Source of the DNA: Chryseolinea serpens
GTDB taxonomy: Bacteria; Bacteroidota; Bacteroidia; Cytophagales; Cyclobacteriaceae
Assembly: GCF_900129725.1 (NCBI RefSeq)
Contig: NZ_FQWQ01000002.1
Span: 1,240,001 to 1,304,000 of the forward strand
Direction of reading: 5' to 3'
DNA: 64,000 nt
Position 1 is the stretch's first letter. Every line of letters starts with the position of its first letter. The notes below the pieces were generated by a model that did not search any database, was not told the DNA's origin, and saw only the letters and a list, made by a program, of their open reading frames with translations. This document shows, one piece after another, positions 16,886-24,669 of the stretch. A program made the position numbers and the translations under genes.

Positions 16886-18106
16886 ATGCATCGTATGAAA
16901 CCGCATCGGTCTTTGCTCCTTTTCCTTTTTGTTTGCTCCCTTCAACATGCCCTATCCCAGGCGTTGTATGAAATACCTGATAATACCAAAACGCGGTGGA
17001 GCAGTTTTGAAAATCCCGCGGCCGAAAAAGGAATGGGGGGCCGTGAGAACAAAACCGCTAAGGGGCATGCCTTTGACATGATCGATCCGAAAGGCTCCAA
17101 AACCATGCTCGATTACAAAGGCGCGGGGATCGTTCGCCGCATCTGGCTCACGGTGAATGAGCGCTCGCCCGTAATGCTGCGCTCGTTGCGCCTGGAAATG
17201 TATTGGGACAACTCCAAAACACCGGCGGTGTCGGCACCGCTGGGCGATTTCTTTGGCATTGGTTTAGGCCGGAGGACGCCGTTTGAAAGTGAGTTCTTCT
17301 CCGATCCGGAAGGCCGGTCCTTCAATTGCAACATTCCCATGCCCTTTGGTACCTCCGCAAAAATTGTGATCATCAACGACTCGACCATTCCCGTCATGCT
17401 TTTTTACGACGTCGATTTTACGACGGTGGAGAAACACGACAAGCCTGTGTTCTATTTTCATGCCTATTGGAACCGCGAGAACAAGACAAAGCTGGAGCGC
17501 GACTTTGTTGTGCTTCCACCGGTAGCGGGCAAGGGAAGATTCCTGGGGATGAACGTTGGCGTGATTGCCGACAGCATCTATGAAACCAGTTGGTGGGGTG
17601 AAGGCGAAGTAAAGGTCTTCCTCGACGGCGACTCACAGTTCCCCACGCTAACGGGAACCGGCACGGAAGATTACATCGGCACCGCGTGGGGTCAAGGCCA
17701 GTATGCCCACCGTTACCAGGGCTGCCCGCTGGCGGATGCGAAGAACAGGCAGTGGAGTTTTTACCGCTACCATGTTCCCGATCCCATTTATTTTCAAACC
17801 CAATGCAAAGTGACGCTCCAACAGATCGGCGGTGAGTCCACCGATTTTGTGCGGCGGTTGAAGAAGAAAGGGGCCGTGCTGAAACCGGTGAGCGTCGCCG
17901 CTGACAAATTTCACAAGATCCTGGAGATGAATCCGGTTCCCGATCTGATGAGTGATGGCTTCCCACAGGGCTGGACCAACTACTATCGCGAAGACGATGT
18001 ATCGGCCACGGCCTATTTCTATCTCGACAAACCGGCAAACGCGCTTCCCGCCATTGCCGGCCTGGAAGCGCGCACCAAAAATTTGTTGGTCATCAAGAAG
18101 GATTGA
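16886..18106 (+). CDS. GH172 (DUF2961) family glycoside hydrolase, secreted
   Basis: A 406-residue protein with signal peptide (SLLLFLFVCSLQHALSQA); the ATG at 16895 (MKPHRS) is an equally good start. The hallmark FENPAAEKGMGGRENKTAKGHAFD (split here by description: FENP, GMGG, KGHAFD) opens the first jelly-roll half, and the second carries GTGTEDYIGTAWGQGQYAHRYQG with an acidic pair typical of the active site. Characterised GH172 enzymes act on fructofuranosides or arabinofuranosides and assemble as multimers. It converges on the GH9 gene with two bases between stops, and both are exported carbohydrate-active enzymes. Confidence 0.88.
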   Translation: MHRMKPHRSLLLFLFVCSLQHALSQALYEIPDNTKTRWSSFENPAAEKGMGGRENKTAKGHAFDMIDPKGSKTMLDYKGAGIVRRIWLTVNERSPVMLRSLRLEMYWDNSKTPAVSAPLGDFFGIGLGRRTPFESEFFSDPEGRSFNCNIPMPFGTSAKIVIINDSTIPVMLFYDVDFTTVEKHDKPVFYFHAYWNRENKTKLERDFVVLPPVAGKGRFLGMNVGVIADSIYETSWWGEGEVKVFLDGDSQFPTLTGTGTEDYIGTAWGQGQYAHRYQGCPLADAKNRQWSFYRYHVPDPIYFQTQCKVTLQQIGGESTDFVRRLKKKGAVLKPVSVAADKFHKILEMNPVPDLMSDGFPQGWTNYYREDDVSATAYFYLDKPANALPAIAGLEARTKNLLVIKKD

Positions 18107-18108
18107 TC

Positions 18109-21024
18109 CTAGCGGGGCGTTACCGTTTCCCACGCAGCGCCACGAATTTCTTTTCGCAGCGACATGTCGTTGTCCGGAACGATCACGGCCACCCACGGGG
18201 TGTCGGCCGAGGTGATTCGTCCACGCCATTCCAACGATCCCGTGGCGCCCGGCTTCAGGTTGACCTCTTTCGCGGGCCCCGACAAGGTAAGGTTGTCCAC
18301 CCGGACGCTGAACTTGTGTGAGCCATTGCCACGGGCTTTTAGCGTCAGGATCACTTCACCCTTGGAGGTCTTGGCAGAAAGCTCGAGACTCAACGCATGG
18401 GCCGTACGCAGATCCAATTGATAGGAACCGCCTGGCAAAAAGGTTTGTGTTTGCTCCGGGCCGCTGCCTGAGATGGTGTACTTGCCCTCGGGCAAAAAGA
18501 CCCGGAAGTGACCGGTTGCCCTGTCGGGCGACACGGGAATGACCTGGCCGGTGGTCGCCTCTTTGAAGCTGACGGGGCCGTCGGCCTGGCCCTCCACCAG
18601 CGAGGGGCCGGCGAGGTCTTTGAGCAGCCAAACCCAACGGGCGACGGGGTGTACCCAGATCTCTTTGTACGTCCAGGTATTTTGAACGGGCCAATACGGT
18701 GCATCCGCCTCTCCCCTGCTTTGAATGCCCACGGGAAGCCCGCCTACCATGTCGCCCGATGACGGCGTGTAGATGGGTGCAAAATCGTAGCCTTCACCCC
18801 ACATCGTGCTTTGCGAAAAAGGATTCCGGCCTATGATCCATTCCAGTTGGTGTTGTGATAGCTGCGCAGACGGAAGGTCGCCACGCAAATGCGCCGCGCT
18901 GGCGAGGGCCTGGGCTTGGGGCAGGATGGTGCCGAAATGCCCACGATAGTCCATCCACACCGGGAACAACCGGAGGTAGTGTCCTTTGCCGAGCGGCACG
19001 CCGTTGAGCACTTGTTTGCGGAAAGATTCTTTGCGGCTTTCGGGCACGTTGATGTATTCGTCGTCGGTATAGACCGAGGCGGGAAGCACGCCATAGGGCG
19101 CTGTGTAGTTGCTGATGGTTTTCAAATATTCGGAGTAGAGGGTCACGCTGGAATACCACTTCATCCAATCGGCGTGATCGGGAAAGGCATCGCACAAGGC
19201 GGTGAGTGCAAGCGTCGGGCCTTGCTCGCGGCCGCGATGGCAATAGTGGAGAATGCGTTCCTTCGCGGTAGTGGTGTAGAAGAAACCGGTCATGGGCGTA
19301 TCCCAATCGGTGTGTTTCCGCTGCTGCGAATCGGTGATCACCGCCGACAATTCGATGGCCTTGTCTGCATATTTCTTGTTGCCGGTTGCTTTCCACAGAT
19401 CGATGGAAGCGATGATGGCTTGGGATGCCAGTTCATGCTGGACATTGTCGGAGTCGAACGATCCTCTCCATATTTCCTTCGAGGGCTTCACGTTGGCCAT
19501 GCCGGCCACGGCAAAGTTCCAGTCGGCCTCGGCCATCTTCAGGGCAAACTTCGACAGGCGTTCATCGCCGTCTTTGACCACGCGGGCCGCAATGGCCTCC
19601 ACGGCGGCGGCCTGGAAATTTGTCATGGGACTGTTGCGGGCGGTGGCGGCAATGTCGTCGAAGTCGCCCATGATGTTGTTGGTGCGACGGCTGCTGATAG
19701 AACCACCGTTGCGATAGCCATCGCCGAAACTTGTTTTCGTCACCCAGTCCAGCCCCCATTGGGCTTCTTCCAGCACGCGTTCATATAGATCGGGATGGTC
19801 GCCTCGCGATTTTAATTGCTCGGCGAGGCTGAACAGACCGTAGGTGATCTCACCCGTATTCTCAATGCCTTGGGTGAGGTCGCCCGCATCGTGCCAGCCA
19901 CCGTTGATGACCATGCGTTTATCGCCATGCACACACGTCCAGTCGCGGTGGCAAACGCCGTGTACGCCGGGGATCTCTGCGCCGCAGCGTTCGGCGTAGA
20001 AAAAGTTGAGTGCTTTCCAGAGGGTCCGTTCATAGACGTCGGCGTCGATGCGAAAGGGTTGTGAGGTGACGTCGCCGGCTTGAAGAATATAGCTTCCCGG
20101 TCTGCGCACTTCCGAGAAGTCCATCACCTGGAAGCTGCCAATGTGTGAGCTCACGTTCGCGATCGGTTTCGACAACACGGTCTCGCCCGTGGTTTCGTCG
20201 ATCAATTTAAATTCGGTCGCCTTGATGTTGTTAGCTACGGCCGTTTTTTGTGCGCCGGTCTGGTAACCGGTGTGGCTATACGAAATTCTTCCGGGCCAAA
20301 CGTCCCAGCCTTCGATCTTGTCGGCGTCTACGCGTTCGAGTTCCAGTTGGTCGAAGTAGAATTGGATGGTGTCGGCCTCGTCGGGGGTGTTGCCCGACAG
20401 GCCATAGGACATTTCGAAACTCGTGACCTTGTCGCGCGCCACGTTGCCAATTTCCCACACGATGTGGTTCCATTCATGGTTGCGCAGGATGAGCGAGGTC
20501 TCCCCTTCCTGGCCAAAGAGCGCCGGCAATTTCTCGACGCCGTCGTTATAGAGGCGGAAGTCAAGCGCGGTGGTGTAGAAGCCGGGCAGATTGGGATAGA
20601 TCCAGATGGAGATGCGGTTGAACGATGACCAGTCTTCGTCGGGGAAGTGGCGTCTCACCCCAGACCTGCCCCAACCGCGGCCGCTGGTGGGGGCGGGCCC
20701 ATCCAGGCGTGTAGGGGTGGTCATGAGCAGCGATTGGTTTCCATGGTGGGTGCGTTCTTTGCTGAGCTGGATCGTTGCCGCCGACGCGCTGGCGTCTACG
20801 ATCTTGATCACTTTGCGGGCATCCACCACTTCGCCACCAGCGGTGGTGAAGGAGTGCCAGTGTTGGAGGTCCTCCATGTCGTCCAGCACGCGGCTGTTGA
20901 GAACGGTTTTGTTCAACCAGCGATAGGAGGCCGAGTCTTTGAAGTTGGCCACCATCGGTTCGCGGATAAATTTGAAGGCCAGCAAGGCCACGGCGGTGAT
21001 TAGCAGGGAGATCTTTAATTTCAT
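18109..21024 (-). CDS. GH9 family glycoside hydrolase (endoglucanase-like), multidomain, exported
   Basis: A 971-residue protein from the ATG at 21024 (MKLKISLLITAVALLAFKF, signal/anchor); upstream ATGs at 21072 and 21192 are less likely. Order: a jelly-roll carbohydrate-binding-like region (about 40-245), a CelD-type N-terminal Ig-like domain (about 250-325, RISYSHTGYQTGAQKTAV), the GH9 (alpha/alpha)6 barrel (about 335-800) with GGWHDAGDLTQG at 374-385 holding the catalytic base Asp, RNPFSQSTMWGEGYDFAP, and NTWTYKEIWVHPVARWVWLL with the candidate acid Glu near 788, and a C-terminal beta domain. GH9 enzymes cut beta-1,4-glucans or related polymers. Opposes the GH172 gene. Confidence 0.9.
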   Translation of the reverse strand: MKLKISLLITAVALLAFKFIREPMVANFKDSASYRWLNKTVLNSRVLDDMEDLQHWHSFTTAGGEVVDARKVIKIVDASASAATIQLSKERTHHGNQSLLMTTPTRLDGPAPTSGRGWGRSGVRRHFPDEDWSSFNRISIWIYPNLPGFYTTALDFRLYNDGVEKLPALFGQEGETSLILRNHEWNHIVWEIGNVARDKVTSFEMSYGLSGNTPDEADTIQFYFDQLELERVDADKIEGWDVWPGRISYSHTGYQTGAQKTAVANNIKATEFKLIDETTGETVLSKPIANVSSHIGSFQVMDFSEVRRPGSYILQAGDVTSQPFRIDADVYERTLWKALNFFYAERCGAEIPGVHGVCHRDWTCVHGDKRMVINGGWHDAGDLTQGIENTGEITYGLFSLAEQLKSRGDHPDLYERVLEEAQWGLDWVTKTSFGDGYRNGGSISSRRTNNIMGDFDDIAATARNSPMTNFQAAAVEAIAARVVKDGDERLSKFALKMAEADWNFAVAGMANVKPSKEIWRGSFDSDNVQHELASQAIIASIDLWKATGNKKYADKAIELSAVITDSQQRKHTDWDTPMTGFFYTTTAKERILHYCHRGREQGPTLALTALCDAFPDHADWMKWYSSVTLYSEYLKTISNYTAPYGVLPASVYTDDEYINVPESRKESFRKQVLNGVPLGKGHYLRLFPVWMDYRGHFGTILPQAQALASAAHLRGDLPSAQLSQHQLEWIIGRNPFSQSTMWGEGYDFAPIYTPSSGDMVGGLPVGIQSRGEADAPYWPVQNTWTYKEIWVHPVARWVWLLKDLAGPSLVEGQADGPVSFKEATTGQVIPVSPDRATGHFRVFLPEGKYTISGSGPEQTQTFLPGGSYQLDLRTAHALSLELSAKTSKGEVILTLKARGNGSHKFSVRVDNLTLSGPAKEVNLKPGATGSLEWRGRITSADTPWVAVIVPDNDMSLRKEIRGAAWETVTPR

Positions 21025-21212
21025 GATGAAGGAGATGAAAATATTAAGGAAGGTAGAAAGAGCGGACTTCATGAATCCATAGCGGATGTGAAAAAAATTT
21101 AAGCGGTATCGGTGACGGGTGAATTGCAGATTTCTTTGTGTGTGCTTTTCGTGTGTGCGTATAGATGTTTGAACCGGCAGAAGGTCGCGCAAACGGAATG
21201 CACGAAATTTTC

Positions 21213-21244
21213 TTTGCGTCTCAGCAACGCTGCGATTAACTTTC
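21213..21244 (+). promoter_or_regulatory. Candidate promoter of the Crp/Fnr gene
   Basis: TTTG at 21213-21216 and TAACTTTC at 21237-21244 are 20 bp apart; the second box matches TAnnTTTG at 7 of 8 positions. It ends 5 bp before the ATG at 21250, so the transcript would be leaderless or nearly so. Confidence 0.35.
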
Positions 21245-21249
21245 CTGCC

Positions 21250-21825
21250 ATGAATGAACTTGAGCGCTATATCTCCACCTATTTTGGATTGACGGGGTCG
21301 GATATGCAGGAGATTGCTTCGTACTTTTCACAGACGAAGCTGAAGAAGGGAGATTTTTTTCTAAAGCCGGGAGAAGTGTGTCGCACACTCAGTTTTCAAC
21401 GGACCGGCTTGGTGCGGTTTTATATCGACGACGGCGACCAGGAAGTGACGCAATGGATCTCCGGGAAGGACGGCTTTGTGACGGAGCTTTCCGGGCTGAT
21501 CTTCAACCAGCCTTCGCGGTGCAACATTCAGGCGTTGACCGACAGCGATTTCTATACGATCCAGCAACAGGACTATGTGCGGCTTGGCGAGCGTCTGCCC
21601 CAATGGCATCATCTCGAAAAACTATTTATTGCCCGCTGCTTTTTGTTTATGGAGCAGCGTATTTTTTCGCTTCTTTCCATGAAGGCGGAAGAGCGTTACC
21701 ATTGGCTGTTCAACCTAAACCCGGAGCTCTTCAACCAGGTGCCATTGCAATACCTGGCCTCGATGATGGGCATGACGCCCGAAACCTTGAGCCGCATCCG
21801 CAAGAAGCAGACATCACTTTCGTGA
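21250..21825 (+). CDS. Crp/Fnr family transcriptional regulator
   Basis: A 191-residue protein from the ATG at 21250 (MNELERYISTYFGLTG); the frame runs upstream to 21112 without a sensible N terminus. A cyclic-nucleotide-binding beta-roll covers about residues 20-115 (KGDFFLKPGEVCRTLSFQRTGLVRFY), then a long helix, then a short HTH (LQYLASMMGMTPETLSRIRKK). The phosphate-binding cassette residues for cAMP are not evident, as in most Bacteroidota members of this subgroup. Such genes usually control an adjacent small operon; the genes at 21937 and 22603 follow on the same strand. Confidence 0.92.
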   Translation: MNELERYISTYFGLTGSDMQEIASYFSQTKLKKGDFFLKPGEVCRTLSFQRTGLVRFYIDDGDQEVTQWISGKDGFVTELSGLIFNQPSRCNIQALTDSDFYTIQQQDYVRLGERLPQWHHLEKLFIARCFLFMEQRIFSLLSMKAEERYHWLFNLNPELFNQVPLQYLASMMGMTPETLSRIRKKQTSLS

Positions 21826-21936
21826 TTTAAAAAACTTTGCGTCTTCTTGATTTTTGTCAAGCTGGATTTCCATTGGCGATCAGCATCTTTGTTGCGCGAT
21901 GCAAAAGTCATCGTACCACTTTTAAAACCTTGCACC

Positions 21937-22596
21937 ATGTTCATCGGACACTTCGGATTAGGCCTTGCCACCAAAAAAATCGCTCCTAACGTTTCCTTGG
22001 GAACTTCCCTCATGGCCGTACAATTTCTCGACCTGGTGTGGCCCACCCTCCTGTTGCTGAACGTGGAACATGTGGTCATTCACCCGGAACTGGGCAGCAC
22101 CCGCACGTTGGAGTTTAGCGACTACCCGATCACGCACAGCCTGCTGATGGCCATCGGGTGGTCTATACTTTTTGGCGGCGTGTATTGGCTGATCAAAAAA
22201 GACCGCCGCAATGCGGTCATCCTGGGGGTGGGGGTTTTGAGTCACTGGGTGCTGGATTTGGTTGTTCATTTCCATGACCTGCCGCTGTTTCCCTGGGCAT
22301 CGGCCAAGGTAGGTTTTGGATTGTGGGGGTCGGTGGAGATCACCAACGTTGTGGAGGGTCTGCTTTTTGGGGCTGGCATTTATCTTTATCTACGCTCTAC
22401 CATCGCTAAAAATAAAACGGCGCGGATCGTTTTTTGGGTACTCATTGTTTTGCTGCTGTCGGTGCAGGTGTCTGGCCTTGTCGGTCCTCCACCGGAAAAT
22501 GTGACCGCACTGGCCTGGTCTGCACAATTTCAGTGGCTTTTTGTAGCGCTGGGATATTGGGCGGATCGCAATACAGTACCCCATCAAAACCGCTAA
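21937..22596 (+). CDS. Integral membrane protein, YdjM-like putative metal-dependent hydrolase
   Basis: A 219-residue protein from the ATG at 21937. It begins MFIGHFGLGLATKKIAPN and has HxxHxxxxH-like features spread over the membrane helices (FIGHFG, SDYPITHSLLMA, LSHWVLDLVVHFHDLPLFP), with about six hydrophobic segments. The pattern GHFxxGxxxKK, DxxxTHS and SHWxLDxxxH is that of the LexA-binding/YdjM-type inner-membrane putative hydrolases. It follows the Crp/Fnr gene by 111 bp and is followed 6 bp later by the SnoaL-like gene, so the latter two form an operon. Confidence 0.75.
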   Translation: MFIGHFGLGLATKKIAPNVSLGTSLMAVQFLDLVWPTLLLLNVEHVVIHPELGSTRTLEFSDYPITHSLLMAIGWSILFGGVYWLIKKDRRNAVILGVGVLSHWVLDLVVHFHDLPLFPWASAKVGFGLWGSVEITNVVEGLLFGAGIYLYLRSTIAKNKTARIVFWVLIVLLLSVQVSGLVGPPPENVTALAWSAQFQWLFVALGYWADRNTVPHQNR

Positions 22597-22602
22597 TCGA
22601 TC

Positions 22603-23055
22603 ATGGAAAAAGATCTCGTCATTCAAACCATCACCACCATCTTCCACGGCGCCGACCAACACGATTGGGCCGCCGTGCAAAACGCACTGGCCGACCAGGT
22701 CTGGCTGGACTATACTTCCCTCGCCGGCGGACAACCAGCATTGTTGACCGGCCAACAAATTGCCAACGCCTGGGCTGCATTCCTCCCCGGATTTGACAAA
22801 ACTCATCACCAGCTTTCCCAATTTGAAGTTGACCTGGGAGGGTCGGTGGCAAAGGTCCGGTTTTCCGGAAAGGCCGATCATTTCATCGGCGCTGCCACCT
22901 GGACGGTGGAAGGTAATTACGATGCCGAGGTGGCTCAGCAAAACGGCCGGTGGCGCGTGACAAAACTGGTCTTGCACTTGGTGAATCAGAGGGGAGACCT
23001 GGGCCTCCCCGCAAAAGCGGGAGAAGTCATGAAAAACAAAACACACGCACAGTAA
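22603..23055 (+). CDS. SnoaL-like/NTF2-fold protein
   Basis: A 150-residue soluble protein. IQTITTIFHGADQHDWAAVQNALADQVWLDYTSLAGG and the central WTVEGNYDAEVAQQNGRWRVTKLVL are typical of SnoaL/nuclear-transport-factor-2-like domains, which include ketosteroid isomerases and many proteins of unknown substrate. It starts 6 bp after the membrane protein gene. The last ~20 residues are encoded by a region containing a small hairpin (CCCCGC-AAAA-GCGGG near 23010-23025), a sequence of the kind found dispersed between Bacteroidota genes, so the C terminus may be a recent extension. Confidence 0.88.
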   Translation: MEKDLVIQTITTIFHGADQHDWAAVQNALADQVWLDYTSLAGGQPALLTGQQIANAWAAFLPGFDKTHHQLSQFEVDLGGSVAKVRFSGKADHFIGAATWTVEGNYDAEVAQQNGRWRVTKLVLHLVNQRGDLGLPAKAGEVMKNKTHAQ

Positions 23056-23146
23056 CCCTGCCGCCTCGAATACCGATCCTTTCCATAGGAGATCAAGGCG
23101 TTCTTTATTAACTTCATGGGTATCGTTATTATAAAAAATAAGACCC

Positions 23147-23758
23147 ATGAAAAAACTACCGGCCCTCCTCCTTTCGGTTTGTGTATCGACCTTCGTTTAC
23201 GCACAGGACCCTTCCTCCAAAGAAAGTGGCGTGGCTTCTGAAAAGCCGCTTGCGTTTGAGCTTCCAAAACCAATGGAGCCGCTCTACATTGTCAACGACT
23301 CGGCTGTCATCACCCCTGAGCAGTTTAAGGCTATCAACCCTGCGCAGATCCAATCCGTCGCGGTCTGGCGCTATGCCAGTGATGTCGTTGGGCACCATGA
23401 CGGAACACAGGCCGGAGTCATTCTGATCTATCTGAAAGGCTATAGGTCATCTACCGCTAAAGCTGGTAGCCTGGCTTCCAACAAGCCGTTGCCGTTTGAG
23501 CTTCCAAAAAAGACGGAGCCTCTCTATATCGTCGTAGAGCCTCGCAATATCCATGGCTCGGAGGTCATCACCGCCGATCTATTGAAGGCCATCAACCCCC
23601 GCCATATCCAATCTGTTGAAGTTCGACACTTTGAAAACAATATCGTTGGGTCACAAAATGACGTTGCGCACCGCGGCGTTGTTCTTATTTATCTGACGGA
23701 TCGCATGTCGTTTGCTGAAGAATTTTCGATTCACAAAAAAAATTCTGTAAAAAACTAA
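23147..23758 (+). CDS. Secreted protein with two TonB-plug-like repeats
   Basis: A 203-residue protein with a signal peptide (PALLLSVCVSTFVYAQ). It contains two copies of a ~75-residue unit: KPLAFELPKPMEPLYIV with FKAINPAQIQSVAVWRY and GVILIYLKG, then KPLPFELPKKTEPLYIV with LKAINPRHIQSVEVRHF and GVVLIYLTD. The pattern PLYIVxxxxI...INPxxIQSVxV...GVxLIYL resembles the core of TonB-dependent receptor plug domains (PLYVVDG...IESIEVLK...GVIxITTK), here without any barrel. Function unknown; it may bind a periplasmic partner of TonB systems or have been recruited as a small adaptor. Confidence 0.8.
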   Translation: MKKLPALLLSVCVSTFVYAQDPSSKESGVASEKPLAFELPKPMEPLYIVNDSAVITPEQFKAINPAQIQSVAVWRYASDVVGHHDGTQAGVILIYLKGYRSSTAKAGSLASNKPLPFELPKKTEPLYIVVEPRNIHGSEVITADLLKAINPRHIQSVEVRHFENNIVGSQNDVAHRGVVLIYLTDRMSFAEEFSIHKKNSVKN

Positions 23759-23839
23759 AAGACGTTCACCCCGCTTGGGTTAAAGGCGATTCTGGCATCG
23801 ATAAGTTTTTTATAATTTAAATGCAGAATCACATTCCCT

Positions 23840-24601
23840 ATGCCCAAACTTATTTCTGCTGGCCGCCTGATGTTTGCCATTGGCATGCTCGGCCTTTCGT
23901 TCATTTGCATTCTTGCCCAGGATTTTATCTTCGGTCGTCCGCCGGCCTTGCCTGCCGAACTCGCCGGCATGGCCTCCATGTTGGGTTATGTGGGGGCGGG
24001 CGTTGTTGCACTTTCGGCACTCGCGATCCTTGTTAATCATAAATACGCTGCGTATGGCGCGCTCGTGATCGGGCTGTTGATCCTGATCTCCGCCCTGTTT
24101 CGCCAGGTACCCAGCTTTGCAAGTCAATGGCTTAATGGATTGAAGTCGTTTTTCATGGTAGGTGGCACGATCGTCATCGCCGCCACGTATACCGGTGAAC
24201 AGCGTGCGCTCAAAACGTTGAATGAAAAAAACTGGGACGTGCTGATTTATATCGGCTGTGTTTTCCTGGCTTCATTCTTTATTGCCGGTGGCTATTCGCA
24301 TTTTTTGTATGCCGAATTCGTGATCGGCTTCATTCCGGCCTATATTCCCTTTCACGCATTCTTCACCTACTTCTGCGCCATCTGTCTTTTTGCGGGTGGA
24401 ATTGGGATACTCATTCCGGGTACGCGGAGATTGGCTGCGCTGCTATCGGGCATCATGGTTTTTGGCTGGTTCCTGCTGTTGCACGTTCCCCGTTTCTTCG
24501 CCAACATGAACGACCCCAGTGATCGCATGGGATTGTGTGAGTCGTTTGCTTTTGCCGGATTCTTCTTTGCGCTCGCCGGATTATCAGAGAAAAAGAAATA
24601 A
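23840..24601 (+). CDS. DoxX-like integral membrane protein
   Basis: A 253-residue protein (ATG at 23840, MPKLISAGRLMFAIGMLGLS) with about eight membrane segments that appear to form two similar halves, each about 120 residues. The start (ISAGRLMFAIGMLGLSFICILAQDF) and the second half (FLASFFIAGGYSHFLYAEFVIGFIPAYIPFHAFFTYF) recall DoxX/DoxD-type quinone-linked or stress membrane proteins of Bacteroidota; identification is by general pattern only. A long imperfect inverted repeat follows the stop. Confidence 0.7.
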   Translation: MPKLISAGRLMFAIGMLGLSFICILAQDFIFGRPPALPAELAGMASMLGYVGAGVVALSALAILVNHKYAAYGALVIGLLILISALFRQVPSFASQWLNGLKSFFMVGGTIVIAATYTGEQRALKTLNEKNWDVLIYIGCVFLASFFIAGGYSHFLYAEFVIGFIPAYIPFHAFFTYFCAICLFAGGIGILIPGTRRLAALLSGIMVFGWFLLLHVPRFFANMNDPSDRMGLCESFAFAGFFFALAGLSEKKK

Positions 24602-24669
24602 GCCAACCCTTGCCTTAGCACTGTCCTTCTTAAAACCCAAGCTAAAACGACAGTGCAAGGCTGGGTTGC
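24602..24669. terminator. Long imperfect inverted repeat between convergent genes
   Basis: The left arm 24602-24625 (beginning GCCAACCC and ending AGCACTGTC) pairs with the right arm 24649-24669 (beginning GACAGTGC and ending GGGTTGC), with a few bulges and a loop of about 23 nt. It fills the gap between the DoxX-like gene and the convergent LRR gene and probably acts as a terminator in both directions, although it lacks a clean T tract. Confidence 0.5.

Noticed and set aside
22986-23040. Terminator made by the CCCCGC-AAAA-GCGGG hairpin at the SnoaL gene end
   Set aside because: It lies inside the coding region before the stop codon and is not followed by a T tract.
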